64,000 nucleotides of DNA from Sphingobacteriales bacterium (GCA_016700115.1 CP064999.1:2294001-2358000), one strand, 5' to 3'; shown: positions 26,663 to 37,489, counted from the first letter of the stretch. Notes: generated by a model from the sequence alone, not told the origin. Numbers and translations: made by a program.

Positions 26663-26847
26663 GTTTTTAAACGTGTAAATATTTTTGATTGGCAATAAAA
26701 AAAAGTAAAAAAAAATATGCTTTTTGATGGAATCTAAAATTACAAATACTACCTTAGCTAAACCACTTGAATTGCATCAAAAAAAATAGATAAAAAAATA
26801 CAAATAAACCATGCAAACAATTTCTAAATGCCTTAACTCAGTAATTT

Positions 26848-29800
26848 ATGAAAAGACTTTACACCTTATTGATTTTATGCACAAATTTTATTTGCTTAAC
26901 ATCTATCCAAGCTCAAAATATATTGCTTGAAGTAGATGGAGACGACCTCTATTACTCCGAATCCGGATGCGGGGACTGTGCTTTTTCTTCTCCTGATCCA
27001 AGATGGCGAAGTCGTTTGTTTGTAGGTGCATCCAACTACGACTGGAATGTGGATCGAAACGATGTTTCCTGTGGGTGGCAGGGTATTACGAACTACTCCT
27101 GGTATAATGCTACTACTGTGGGTTATAGTACAAATGTATCCATGCAACTCAACGGTTTTGAATTTGATGACGAGCTTACTTGTTTTTTCAATGCAAACGA
27201 TGCCTCTTGCGGTGGATATGGAACCGTCAACAGCGCTTTTGCCGCTTCTTCTGTTTCTCCTTGTATGTGGAACTACTTTACCGGTCAGCGCAATTGCAGT
27301 TCTGACGGTACAACGGGAACCTGGGCAGTTTACTGGAGCTTATACTGGCGGTATCAATTCGCACCTGTTCTTTCATCGGTAAGCCCTGCAAATCAGGTGC
27401 GTTGTAATGGCGCTGCTCCGGCCACTCTAACTGCTACTTCAAGTACAGATGGAAACGGTAGAGTATTAGCAAGATGGTATAAGTGGCAAATCTCAAATAC
27501 TCCGGGCGGGCCTTGGTCTGATATTCCCGGAGCTGCAAACGGTTCTACCAATACAAATGCTACTATGACCTTAACACCGGGTCAGATTTCAGGTACCCGT
27601 TATTATCGCGTCTTGACTACTTCCAACTGTTCAGCAGATTTTTCGAGCAACAATACTACCTCATCTGTCTATACAGTTACATACGCCTTTATTGCTTCAG
27701 GACCTTACACCAATCAGAGTGGATGGCCTTTTGGCACAGGAGATGGGGCACCTGCTATTCAAAGCCCGATTTGTGGGAGTACAGTTTCTCCCGGCCAAGT
27801 TGTTACCTTAAATACACTGCAACCTCCCTCTTCCGGACATGTAACCAATGCTTCCTATGCATGGGCAGTTAGCGGGGGTTCTTTATCCTCCTCTTCCGGT
27901 TCGTCTGTAAACTGGACTTTACCTTCTACTAATGGCAACTATTCTGTGAGTGTTACTTATAATTTCTCAGGATGTTCCAGTCCATATACTGCTGTTTGTA
28001 CAACAACCGTTGGTGATCCTGCCTGCGATTTTATCTATGTAGCAACAACCGGTACTGATATTGTTGGTGGCGGAGGACCCTCCAATCCTTTTGCCACCCT
28101 TAGTTTTGCACTTTCGCAGGCTGTTGCAAACAGCATTAGCCATATTAAAGTCAGAAATGGCAATTATACTCAATCATCAATTCTGAATTTGCAATCCAAT
28201 ATTCAGATTGAAGGTGGTTTTGATGTTGTCTCGGGTGTTTGGACAAAATCGTCAAATTCGACTACCAATATCTCTTGCAATTCTTCTATCCAAAGCGTGT
28301 CGGGCGTTTGTCACAGAATAGGATTCAGCGGCAATTCTGTTAGCGGTTGGGCCTTGGTGGATTTGAATGTTTCGACAACAGCAGCGACCGGTGTGGATGC
28401 TTCCAACAGAGGTTGTTCAAATTATGCCTTATGGTTAAGCGGCTGTTCTAACTATTCAATTGTCCGGTGCAACTTCACTTCGGGTGCTGCTGCAAATGGT
28501 ACGGCAGCAACAACTTCAGGAGGTTCAGGAGGTGCCGGTGGAGGCGGAAATGGTGGTGGCGGTTCAGGTGGTGTAAGTGGATGCGGAAATCCATCAGCAG
28601 GTGCAACCGGAGCAGCCGGTAACGGTGGAGCAGCCGGAGGAAGTGGAGGAGATACCGGAAGTGGCGGAATTTGCTGCGGTTCTTCAAGACCTGGTAAAGC
28701 AGGTACAGGAGGTACCGGAGGAAACGCATCCACAAGTTATCCTGCCGGAAGCAGGCCTACGACTCCGGCACCGACTTCAGCTTCTTATTATACTCCCGGA
28801 GGAACGGCAGCAAGTGGAAGTAATGGATTTGGCGGCGGCGGCGGCGGCGGCGGCGGCGGTTCGAGAGGCGGAACCTGTGCATGTATAAATTGTTCCGGAA
28901 ATACCGGCGGAACCGGTGGTGCAGGCGGTGGTGGAGGACTTGGCGGCGGTGGCGGAACCGGCGGCGGCGGTTCTTTTGCTATCTGGCGGTTTAATTCAGC
29001 AACCGGAGCAACTTTAACCAATACCAACACAGCAGCCGGAACAGGAGGCACCGGCGGTAATGGTGCAAGCGGACAAAGCGGTTCATCGGGAACAGTAGTC
29101 AATAATGGAAATACCGGTGGAAGTTGTGTTTGTGGAAATCCACAAGGCGGTTCAGGCGGTAATGGCGGAAACGGAGGCAACGGAGGAAGAGGACAAGATG
29201 GAGCCAATGGGTCTTCCGCTCAGATTGTATCCAATGGTACTACCTCTTCAGGCAGTTCTATTCCATCTACACCTGCTATTACAATTATCTACAACAACAA
29301 CATGAAAATTTGCCGCAACTCAGTATTGACAATAAACAATACGAGTGGCAGCGGTAACTGGACTTTACCTGCAAACTTTGACTATGTGCGTTACAATCAA
29401 AGTGCAACTGCTTCACAATACAGTAACAGCACTTTTTTAGCCGATATTTACCCAACCAACAATACAGCAGGCTATTACAATCTTCAGGCAGGAGCTACTG
29501 TATATCCGAGATATCTGAGCCTCGAACCCGATGCCCGAACGGCTCCTGTCATCACTTTGAACAATATCAATAATGGTGCCTTACCCGGTAATCAGATTTG
29601 TGCAGGGGGGTCTCTGAAAGCTACTGCATCAACATTCGGAACTATTGTAGATTACAGGTGGGAAATATTTTCAGGGTCTTCAGCGCCAAATAAATCTGCG
29701 TTTCCAAGCGGCTCGGCAATTTTCAGTTCAAATATTGCCAATCCTACTTTCGGACCTTTTAATACGGCAGGAACTTATACGGTGCGGTATCAGGTCAGGG

Positions 29801-32800
29801 AACGTTGTTGCGGTTGGTCAATTCCTGTTTTCGCTACTATCACTGTTAATCCTGATCCAACCCCACCAACCAATATCTTGTTTGTCAATGCTTCGGTGGT
29901 TTGTATCGGTGATCTGATAACTGCCAGCAGCGCTACCGGAGCAACCGGAGGAATCACCCCTTATTCTTATGAATGGGATTACAACAATATGAACCATTCT
30001 TTTGGTACTTATAGTGGTGCGCTTCCTTCTTTTGCAGCAACTACGGGCGCTAATATAGTTCGTGTCCGAATTGCAGCCGATGAAGTAAGAGGCTGTGATG
30101 CTTCGAATATTTATGAAGAAACTATCAATGGGGTGGAAGTTCCGGTTGGAGTTACAGCCAATCCTTTGATTTGTAGTGGTGAAACTCTGAATTTTAACCT
30201 GACTACAGCCAACAGTATCAGTGGAACTACTTTTGCAGTACAAAGTCAGTCTTCCAATCCAAATATTTCCGGAACAGGCAGTATCAGTTCAGGAACTGTA
30301 TTAACAGGTACTTTTACCAATACTTCCGGAACAGACCAAAACCTTACTTTTACCATCACACCAACCGGACCGACACCGGCAAACTGTATAGGCAGTAACT
30401 TTGTAATTACGCTAACAGTCCGGGCATTACCTGGTTTATATACTGTAACAGGTGGCGGCAATTATTGCGAAGGAGATATCGGGTTGTCTGTTGGGTTGAA
30501 TGGCTCTCAAAACGGGGTTAGTTATGAACTGTACCACAACGGATCTCCAACCGGTGTAATGTTTTTAGGAACGGGAGCTGCTTTTAACTTTTCAAGCATC
30601 CAAACCTTACCGGGAACTTATACGGTTGAAGCTACCAATCAGACCAGCGGTTGCAAACGCATGATGACGGGCAACGTAATTATTGTTGTTAACCCATTAC
30701 CCAATGATTTAACACCTGTTGCAGTTGCTCCTTTAATATGTTCAGGCACCGCTACTAATATTCAGATTGCAAGTTCAGAAGCAAACGTAAACTACCAGTT
30801 GCGCAATAATGCAGGTAATATAAATATAGGAACACCGGTAGGCGGAGGAGGAACCATCAATCTTCCAACGGGCAGTCTGACAGCTAATACCACCTTTAAT
30901 GTTTTGGCAACCAATACCATTACCGGATGTATCAGGGTTTTAACAATGTTGGTAACGGTGAATGTGCTGGAAAACCCAACCGGTGGCAGTATAGCACCGG
31001 TCATTTTCTGTGCCGGCGCTACTGAGACAGCTTTTGTAACAGGGGTGGGGAATGCAGTGGAATATCAGTGGGATTTGCCGGCCGGATTGTCGGGGAGTTC
31101 TACTACTTCCAGCATTTTACTGTCAGGCAATACGGCAGGTATTTATACCATTACCGTAACTCCTGTAAATATATCGGGGGTTGTATTATGTAATGGCATT
31201 CCGGTAACAGGTTCCGTTACGGTCAAACCTACTCCAACAGTTACTGCAACGAACAACAATTCTGAATTTTGTACCGGAGGAATTACAGATATCGGACTTA
31301 GCGCATTACCTGCCAATGTTTCCGGAACTGTATTTAACTGGACAAGAGATAATACCACGGATGTTATCGGCACTAACAGTGCAACGGGTGTAACTGGAAC
31401 TATTGCTGAAACGCTGACCAATATTACCAATCAACAACAGATTGTGGTGTTTTACATCACACCTTTTGCCGACGGGTGTTCCGGAACAGTAGTTACCGTA
31501 TCAGTAACCGTGAACCCGACTCCGAGTGTTACTGTGGATAATTTAGATCCTGTGATATGTACCGGAGAGATGACGAATATTTCTCTAAGCCCGTTGAACA
31601 ATAATGTGTCCGGAACGACATATAGCTGGACCCGTAACAATACAGGAAATATAACCGGCACAGACAGTGAAACCAATATCAGTGGACCGATAAGTGTTGT
31701 CCTGACCAATTCTATGACAACTAACCAAACCACTCAGTTTACCATTACGCCGTATGCCAATGGCTGTCCCGGAAGTCCGTTTATTACTACCGTACAGGTT
31801 GGTGCTATGCCGGTCAGCACGGCAAATGTAACGGCTGTTACACCCATTTGTGAAGGCAGTAATACAATTATCACAGTTGGTCCGCCTACACAGTCAGGTT
31901 ATACCTATCAGGTGTTGCGGTCTGATTTTAGCCCGATTGCCGGAGCAAGTATCTCTTCTGCCGGAACAGGGGCTAAAAACATCACTGTTCCTGCATCTGA
32001 ATTGGGCTATGGAGGATCGCCATACCTCTTCTTTATCAGATCAACCAGTACATCACCCTATTTCTGCTCGGCTGTACTGTTCAATGCAGTTACGGTAGTT
32101 GTCAATCAGGCATCAGTCGCTCCGACAGGTGCTACGGCAAATGGACAAGCTTCTCTCACCATTTGTCCGAATGCTTCGGAAGATATTACCTTAACCGCAG
32201 TAGGCGGCTTATTGGGTACAAACGCCAATGCCTATTGGTTTGAAGGGGCTTGTTTCACTACAATCATTGGTACCGGTACGTCTTTGGATATACCCGCACC
32301 TTCAGTTACGACCACCTATTTTGTAACGTATTTCGATGCAGTTTGTGGCGCAACTGCCTGTGCTTCGGTCGAGGTAATTGTTGAAGATATTACCCCGCCA
32401 ACTGCCGTATGTCAGGATGTTTCAGTGCTGTTAGACATTACCGGCATTGGCAGCACTTCGGCAACCGCAGTGAACAACGGCAGTTACGATGCCTGTGGAA
32501 TAGCAAGTTTAAGCTTGAATCAAACCGGTTTTAGTTGCCTGAATGTCGGGGGTTCAAATTCCGTCACCCTGACAGTTACAGATAATAACGGCTTGACGGC
32601 AACCTGTTCGGCACTTGTTTCAGTAGCAGATCAAATACCTCCTGAAGCCCTTTGTCAAAATATAACGGTTTTGTTAGACGAGTTTGGCAATGCCGGTATT
32701 ACCGTTGCTGACATAAACAATGGCAGTAACGATGCCTGTGGAATTGCCGATATGGTCTTGACTCAATACGATTTCGATTGTACTGATGTGGGAAATAACT

Positions 32801-35800
32801 CCGTAAGGCTGACGGTTACCGATGTAAATGGAAACGAGTCGCTTTGTCTTGCGGATGTGGTAGTCGCAGATGAAGTAAATCCTGTTGCAACCTGTCAGGA
32901 TATTACGGTAGTGATAGACGAAACAGGCACAGGAGCTATAACCCCTGCTATGATAGACAATGGCAGTACAGATGCTTGTGGAATTGATACTTACAACTTA
33001 AACCAAACTCTGTTTGATTGCGATGACTTAGGTAGCAGTACAGTCATCCTGACTGTAACGGATAATAATGGAAATACTGCAACCTGCTCGGCAGCTTTGT
33101 CCATCATACCTGATTTTGAACCGGAAATTTCACCGCCGGGGACGACAACAATTTGTCAGGGAGAAAGTGTTAATCTGGATGCCGGAGTTTATGCCGCTTA
33201 TCTGTGGAATGATACTGCCGGAGACGCAACAACTCAAACCGTATCAGCCTCAGCAAGTGGTACTTATTCAGTAACTGTAACTGATGACAACGGTTGTACC
33301 GCTACGGCTTCTGCTACAGTGGTTGTTAATGATGTTCCCACTCCCTCTGTTACTGCAGATGGGCCTACTACTTTTTGTCAGGGCAACAGTGTCGGATTAG
33401 ATGCCGGTACTTATGTCGGGTATTTGTGGAATAGTTTGGCCGGTAATGCGACCACTCAAACGGTTATTGCCACAGAAAACGGTACTTACACAGTTACAGT
33501 AACCGATATAAACGGATGCACTGCTACAGCCGGCATAGAAATTTCAGTCTTTGCCGCACCATTGGCTACTATTAACGGCGTGAGTTCTATCTGTCAGGGG
33601 AATTCACTATTCCTGATTGCATCGGGAGGTAATTCTTATAGCTGGAGCGGTCCGGATGGTTTTATTACTACCGGTCATAGCGTAGTTCGAAACAATGCAG
33701 TTCCTGATATGTCCGGTACTTATACAGTTACAGTAACCTCAACTAACGGATGTGTCAGTATTACAAGTATAAACATAACGGTTCATCCAACACCGGTTGC
33801 CGGAATAAGCGGGCTAACCGCAGTTTGTGAGGGAAGTGCCATTGACCTGACGGCCACCGGCGGCACAAGCTACGAATGGAGTGGGCCAAATGGTTTTTCA
33901 GATGTTGGAGCAAATCTTGTTCGGAACAATGCCGCTTTAACCATGTCCGGAGTTTATACCGTAACCGTAACCGGCCCCGGGGGTTGTACTTCTACTGCAA
34001 GTGCACTCATTAATGTATCACCTGTTGCCGCCGATATTCTCGGCCAATCAGGTTTTTGTTCTGATGGCGATATTTCATTGATTGCAACAGGTGGCGGAAC
34101 CTATCAATGGTCAGGGCCGGAAGGATTTAGCTCAACTGATGAGAGCATTTTAATTGGCAATGCGACAACAGCCATGTCGGGACTTTATGTTGTTACAGTT
34201 ACCAATACAGCAGGATGCACGGCAACTGCAAGTAAATCGGTAACTGTTAACTCCAGTCCATCCCCAACCATTCTCGGAAATACCAGTTTATGTTCGGGCA
34301 GTAGTATCTTTTTGGTTTCGTCCGGGGGCAACAGCTATTTGTGGAGCGGACCGGACGGGTTTACTTCCACCGGACACAGTATCGTCAGAAGTGGTGCTAC
34401 TACATTGATGTCGGGTATTTATACAGTTACGGTAAATGATACAAATGGCTGTACAGGTGCAACAAGCATAGAAGTAACCGTTCATCAAACACCGGCAACA
34501 GTTATCACCGGCAGTACGGTAGTCTGTGTTGGAAATACGATTACCCTGAACGCTACCGGAGGAGGTGTTTCCTATCAGTGGAGCGGCCCCGGAGGCTATA
34601 CTGCTTCGGGAGAAACCATAAGCCGAACCGGTGCGACAACAGCCATGTCGGGGACTTATTATGTAACAGTAACCGGTTCAGGCGGCTGTACCGCAACCGC
34701 GAGTAAAACCGTGAATGTTACGTCCTCTTTATCGGCTGTCATCACCGGTCCTTCTGTATTCTGTACCGGAAACAACATCAGTCTGACCGCATCCGGCGGT
34801 AGTGTATATTCTTGGTTTGGTCCCGGCGGGTTTACCTCTTCAGATGCTACTTTTGTAAGACCAAATGCCACCACGGCAATGGCCGGACTTTATACGGTAA
34901 CGGTCAGCGATGGCGCAGGCTGCTCTGCTACCGCAAGCAGAAACATTACTGTCAACATATCGCCTACCGCAAACATTACCGGCAACAACAGCGTTTGTGC
35001 CGGTAAAAACATCACCCTGTATGCTTCGGGAGGAAACAGCTATGCATGGAGCGGCCCTAACGGATTTTCGACAGTTGGTTCGACACTCAACCGAACTGCC
35101 GCAACTGTTGCAATGTCGGGTACTTATACCGTTACAGTTACAGCTTCGGGTGGGTGTACCGCAACTGCGAGTATGTTCGTCACGGTTCACCCCTTACCCG
35201 TTGTTACCATTACCGGACCTTCCTCTGTTTGTGCAGGCACCACACTTACATTAACAGCAACCGGAGGAGGCACTTACGCATGGAGTGGCCCCGGTGGATT
35301 TACAGCTACCGGAGCAACAATGAACCGAACAAACATGACAACCACAATGGGCGGGCTTTACAAAGTTACTGTTACCGGCAGCGGAGGCTGTACTGCAACA
35401 GCAAGTAAAAGTATTACCGTTTTGGCAGCACCTAACGCAACGATTACCGGAAGTTCATCCCTCTGTGCGGGCGGCACCATCACCTTAACGGCTTCGGGAG
35501 GAATATCCTATGCATGGAGTGGCCCTGATGGTTTTACCGCAACAGGCTCTGTTGTTACCAGAACTAATGCTACTACTGCTATGTCGGGTATTTATGTAGT
35601 TACTGTCAGCAACTCGGCCGGATGTACCAAGACAGCATCGAGGGTTGTAACGGTCAACTCCTGTAAATTTGAAGGTGAAACCGGAGAAATCTTTGGAGAA
35701 TTTTTCACCGCAGCGCCCAACCCAACGAAAGGAGAAACGACTATTTTCTTTGCGGTGCCGTCAACAGTACCGGTTAAAATAACTGTTTTTGCTACAGATG

Positions 35801-35958
35801 GAAAAGAAGTTGCGGTATTATTTGAAGATACTGCCCAGGCAGGTAAGGAATATTCTATTCAGTTTGATATGAAAGAATTACCGGCAGGGGCTTATTTTGC
35901 GGTCTTACGAAAACCGGATGGTTCGGGCAATCAGTTACAATTATTGCTCTCCCGATAA
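26848..35958 (+). CDS. Giant T9SS-secreted surface protein (3036 residues) with Gly-rich, HYR-like and PKD/Ig-like repeats
   Basis: A signal peptide ends before QNILL. After a unique N-terminal region (about 24-390), residues 395-540 resemble a right-handed beta-helix start (DUF1565-like: YVATTGTDIVGGGGPSNPFA). Residues about 545-800 are extremely Gly-rich, including a run of ten Gly codons. PKD/Ig-like units follow. Three HYR-like units lie at about 1849-2087, each with PP-x-A-x-CQ(D/N)-type starts and DACGI. Two shorter repeats come next, then nine repeats of about 78 residues (2235-2935), each with SGPxGF, MSGxYTVTVT and GCTATAS. A T9SS sorting domain ends it (about 2955-3036). It is probably an adhesin or gliding-type filament of the cell surface. 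Monocistronic, with a terminator at 36001. Confidence 0.9.
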   Translation: MKRLYTLLILCTNFICLTSIQAQNILLEVDGDDLYYSESGCGDCAFSSPDPRWRSRLFVGASNYDWNVDRNDVSCGWQGITNYSWYNATTVGYSTNVSMQLNGFEFDDELTCFFNANDASCGGYGTVNSAFAASSVSPCMWNYFTGQRNCSSDGTTGTWAVYWSLYWRYQFAPVLSSVSPANQVRCNGAAPATLTATSSTDGNGRVLARWYKWQISNTPGGPWSDIPGAANGSTNTNATMTLTPGQISGTRYYRVLTTSNCSADFSSNNTTSSVYTVTYAFIASGPYTNQSGWPFGTGDGAPAIQSPICGSTVSPGQVVTLNTLQPPSSGHVTNASYAWAVSGGSLSSSSGSSVNWTLPSTNGNYSVSVTYNFSGCSSPYTAVCTTTVGDPACDFIYVATTGTDIVGGGGPSNPFATLSFALSQAVANSISHIKVRNGNYTQSSILNLQSNIQIEGGFDVVSGVWTKSSNSTTNISCNSSIQSVSGVCHRIGFSGNSVSGWALVDLNVSTTAATGVDASNRGCSNYALWLSGCSNYSIVRCNFTSGAAANGTAATTSGGSGGAGGGGNGGGGSGGVSGCGNPSAGATGAAGNGGAAGGSGGDTGSGGICCGSSRPGKAGTGGTGGNASTSYPAGSRPTTPAPTSASYYTPGGTAASGSNGFGGGGGGGGGGSRGGTCACINCSGNTGGTGGAGGGGGLGGGGGTGGGGSFAIWRFNSATGATLTNTNTAAGTGGTGGNGASGQSGSSGTVVNNGNTGGSCVCGNPQGGSGGNGGNGGNGGRGQDGANGSSAQIVSNGTTSSGSSIPSTPAITIIYNNNMKICRNSVLTINNTSGSGNWTLPANFDYVRYNQSATASQYSNSTFLADIYPTNNTAGYYNLQAGATVYPRYLSLEPDARTAPVITLNNINNGALPGNQICAGGSLKATASTFGTIVDYRWEIFSGSSAPNKSAFPSGSAIFSSNIANPTFGPFNTAGTYTVRYQVRERCCGWSIPVFATITVNPDPTPPTNILFVNASVVCIGDLITASSATGATGGITPYSYEWDYNNMNHSFGTYSGALPSFAATTGANIVRVRIAADEVRGCDASNIYEETINGVEVPVGVTANPLICSGETLNFNLTTANSISGTTFAVQSQSSNPNISGTGSISSGTVLTGTFTNTSGTDQNLTFTITPTGPTPANCIGSNFVITLTVRALPGLYTVTGGGNYCEGDIGLSVGLNGSQNGVSYELYHNGSPTGVMFLGTGAAFNFSSIQTLPGTYTVEATNQTSGCKRMMTGNVIIVVNPLPNDLTPVAVAPLICSGTATNIQIASSEANVNYQLRNNAGNINIGTPVGGGGTINLPTGSLTANTTFNVLATNTITGCIRVLTMLVTVNVLENPTGGSIAPVIFCAGATETAFVTGVGNAVEYQWDLPAGLSGSSTTSSILLSGNTAGIYTITVTPVNISGVVLCNGIPVTGSVTVKPTPTVTATNNNSEFCTGGITDIGLSALPANVSGTVFNWTRDNTTDVIGTNSATGVTGTIAETLTNITNQQQIVVFYITPFADGCSGTVVTVSVTVNPTPSVTVDNLDPVICTGEMTNISLSPLNNNVSGTTYSWTRNNTGNITGTDSETNISGPISVVLTNSMTTNQTTQFTITPYANGCPGSPFITTVQVGAMPVSTANVTAVTPICEGSNTIITVGPPTQSGYTYQVLRSDFSPIAGASISSAGTGAKNITVPASELGYGGSPYLFFIRSTSTSPYFCSAVLFNAVTVVVNQASVAPTGATANGQASLTICPNASEDITLTAVGGLLGTNANAYWFEGACFTTIIGTGTSLDIPAPSVTTTYFVTYFDAVCGATACASVEVIVEDITPPTAVCQDVSVLLDITGIGSTSATAVNNGSYDACGIASLSLNQTGFSCLNVGGSNSVTLTVTDNNGLTATCSALVSVADQIPPEALCQNITVLLDEFGNAGITVADINNGSNDACGIADMVLTQYDFDCTDVGNNSVRLTVTDVNGNESLCLADVVVADEVNPVATCQDITVVIDETGTGAITPAMIDNGSTDACGIDTYNLNQTLFDCDDLGSSTVILTVTDNNGNTATCSAALSIIPDFEPEISPPGTTTICQGESVNLDAGVYAAYLWNDTAGDATTQTVSASASGTYSVTVTDDNGCTATASATVVVNDVPTPSVTADGPTTFCQGNSVGLDAGTYVGYLWNSLAGNATTQTVIATENGTYTVTVTDINGCTATAGIEISVFAAPLATINGVSSICQGNSLFLIASGGNSYSWSGPDGFITTGHSVVRNNAVPDMSGTYTVTVTSTNGCVSITSINITVHPTPVAGISGLTAVCEGSAIDLTATGGTSYEWSGPNGFSDVGANLVRNNAALTMSGVYTVTVTGPGGCTSTASALINVSPVAADILGQSGFCSDGDISLIATGGGTYQWSGPEGFSSTDESILIGNATTAMSGLYVVTVTNTAGCTATASKSVTVNSSPSPTILGNTSLCSGSSIFLVSSGGNSYLWSGPDGFTSTGHSIVRSGATTLMSGIYTVTVNDTNGCTGATSIEVTVHQTPATVITGSTVVCVGNTITLNATGGGVSYQWSGPGGYTASGETISRTGATTAMSGTYYVTVTGSGGCTATASKTVNVTSSLSAVITGPSVFCTGNNISLTASGGSVYSWFGPGGFTSSDATFVRPNATTAMAGLYTVTVSDGAGCSATASRNITVNISPTANITGNNSVCAGKNITLYASGGNSYAWSGPNGFSTVGSTLNRTAATVAMSGTYTVTVTASGGCTATASMFVTVHPLPVVTITGPSSVCAGTTLTLTATGGGTYAWSGPGGFTATGATMNRTNMTTTMGGLYKVTVTGSGGCTATASKSITVLAAPNATITGSSSLCAGGTITLTASGGISYAWSGPDGFTATGSVVTRTNATTAMSGIYVVTVSNSAGCTKTASRVVTVNSCKFEGETGEIFGEFFTAAPNPTKGETTIFFAVPSTVPVKITVFATDGKEVAVLFEDTAQAGKEYSIQFDMKELPAGAYFAVLRKPDGSGNQLQLLLSR
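28831..28860 (+). repeat. (GGC)n trinucleotide tract in the Gly-rich region of the giant surface protein
   Basis: Nine uninterrupted GGC codons followed by GGT code for ten glycines. Slippage here would change length in steps of one residue without frameshift. Confidence 0.95.
33555..35660 (+). repeat. Nine tandem ~78-codon repeats in the giant surface protein
   Basis: Each unit contains an ICxGxxI/L-type start, a YxWSGPxGF core, MSGxYTVTVT and GCTATAS. The Cys pair in each unit could form a disulfide outside the cell. Units diverge at DNA level, unlike the VCBS repeats at 39801, so they are older. Confidence 0.85.
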
Positions 35959-36000
35959 CAGAAAGGTTAGTTTTTTAGATTAACCTGATTGTTTGTTTGC

Positions 36001-36026
36001 AAAAGCCCGCTTCACGGCGGGCTTTT
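36001..36026 (+). terminator. Terminator after the giant surface-protein gene
   Basis: AAAAGCCCGC (36001-36010) pairs with GCGGGCTTTT (36017-36026). Confidence 0.88.
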
Positions 36027-36040
36027 CTTTTGCGTTATCG

Positions 36041-36056
36041 GGAAACTGCAGTTTCC
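36041..36056. promoter_or_regulatory. Perfect 16-bp palindrome immediately upstream of the icd promoter
   Basis: GGAAACTGCAGTTTCC is perfectly self-complementary. Its centre lies about 27 bp upstream of the -7 element TAACTTTG, so it abuts the -33 region, a position where a dimeric activator or repressor could act. No T-run follows, so it is not a terminator. Confidence 0.5.
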
Positions 36057-36083
36057 TTGATTGTTAAAAAAAATGTAACTTTG
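36057..36083 (+). promoter_or_regulatory. Candidate icd promoter
   Basis: TTG at 36057-36059 and TAACTTTG at 36076-36083 (16-bp spacing) fit the Bacteroidota -33/-7 pattern, 39 nt before the icd ATG. Confidence 0.55.
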
Positions 36084-36121
36084 CCGAATTATCAATAAAC
36101 CAAACAGTATTTAAAAAGTAT

Positions 36122-37489
36122 ATGAGCAATCAAAAAATCAGGATTGAAAATGGAAAACTAATAGTTCCGGATCATCCAATAATTCCGTTTATTGAAGGAG
36201 ACGGTACAGGAGTTGATATTTGGCCGGTGGCTAAAAAAGTGTTTGATTCGGCAGTAGCTAAAGCTTATGGAGGTAAACGCAAAATTGAATGGAAAGAAGT
36301 GCTTGCTGGAGAAAAAGCATTTAATAGAACCGGTGAATGGCTTCCCATTCAAACCATAGAGGATTTTAAAGAATATTTAGTGGGAATTAAAGGTCCCCTG
36401 ACAACTCCGGTAGGCGGTGGGATTACATCCCTCAATGTAGCGCTTCGCCAGCTTTTGGACTTATATGTTTGTCTTCGTCCGGTAAAATACATCACCGGTG
36501 TTCCTGCACCCGTCAAACGTCCGGAAGATGTGGATATGGTCATTTTCCGGGAAAATACAGAAGATATATATGCCGGTATTGAATGGGCTGCGGGCACGCC
36601 GGAGGTAAAAAAAGTCATTGATTTTTTGCAAAAGGAAATGGGGGTAAATAAAATCCGTTTTCCCGAATCCTCCGGAATTGGAGTAAAACCTATTTCGAAA
36701 GAAGGTACTTCACGGTTAGCTAAATCGGCAATTGAATACGCCATTCGCGAAAAACGCAGATCGGTAACCTTTGTCCACAAAGGCAATATTATGAAGTTTA
36801 CCGAAGGTGCATTTAAAAACTGGGGCTACGAAGTGGGTAAAACACAATTCAGAAGTCAGGTAGTAACTGAGCGTGAAAGCTGGATTTTGGATAATAAAGA
36901 CAAAAACCCAAACCTGACAACAGAAGAAAATGCAAGAATGGTGGACCCCGGTTATGATTTGATGACCGAAAAGCAAAAAAAGGCCATTTTGGACGAAATA
37001 AACACGGCCTTAGAGCTTTATCACACTCATGGAAACGGACAATGGAAGAAACTGCTACTCTTGAAAGATTCTATTGCTGACATCACCTTGCAACAAGTCC
37101 TGACTCGACCCAGAGATTTTGATGTGATTGTTACTCCTAACCTCAACGGTGATTATTTATCAGATGCCCTCGCCGCTCAGATTGGAGGAATTGGAATAGC
37201 TCCCGGTGCAAACATTAACTATCTGACCGGACATGCTGTTTTTGAAGCTACGCATGGCACTGCTCCCAAGTACGCAGGTTTGGATAAAGTGAATCCAAGT
37301 TCGGTGATTTTATCAGGGGTTATTATGTTAGAATATATGGGCTGGAAAGAAGCCGCCGACCTGATTATTCAGGGCATCAACAAAGCGATTGCAGCCAAAA
37401 CTGTTACCTACGATTTTGCCCGTCTGACCGAAGGAGCTACAGAGGTCTCCTGTTCGGGTTTTGGCGATGCCATCATTTCGCAGATGTAG
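36122..37489 (+). CDS. icd: Isocitrate dehydrogenase (NADP-type, homodimeric class)
   Basis: The protein has 455 residues. It oxidatively decarboxylates isocitrate to 2-oxoglutarate in the TCA cycle. Substrate-binding residues lie in GGGITSLNVALRQ; the Ser here corresponds to the regulatory phospho-serine of the E. coli enzyme. VIFRENTEDIYAGIEW, FVHKGNIMKFTEGAF (Lys/Asn ligands) and the Asp cluster in TPNLNGDYLSD bind metal and substrate. The cofactor region HGTAPKYAG followed by NP-SSVILSG is as in NADP enzymes of this class. The start ATG (36122) has a good promoter 39 nt upstream. A strong terminator at 37528 closes the unit. Confidence 0.95.
   Translation: MSNQKIRIENGKLIVPDHPIIPFIEGDGTGVDIWPVAKKVFDSAVAKAYGGKRKIEWKEVLAGEKAFNRTGEWLPIQTIEDFKEYLVGIKGPLTTPVGGGITSLNVALRQLLDLYVCLRPVKYITGVPAPVKRPEDVDMVIFRENTEDIYAGIEWAAGTPEVKKVIDFLQKEMGVNKIRFPESSGIGVKPISKEGTSRLAKSAIEYAIREKRRSVTFVHKGNIMKFTEGAFKNWGYEVGKTQFRSQVVTERESWILDNKDKNPNLTTEENARMVDPGYDLMTEKQKKAILDEINTALELYHTHGNGQWKKLLLLKDSIADITLQQVLTRPRDFDVIVTPNLNGDYLSDALAAQIGGIGIAPGANINYLTGHAVFEATHGTAPKYAGLDKVNPSSVILSGVIMLEYMGWKEAADLIIQGINKAIAAKTVTYDFARLTEGATEVSCSGFGDAIISQM

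Noticed and set aside
28452..29207. Pro-rich minus-strand frames opposite the Gly-rich region
   Set aside because: They are the complement of Gly codons in a clear secreted-protein gene and do not look like real proteins.
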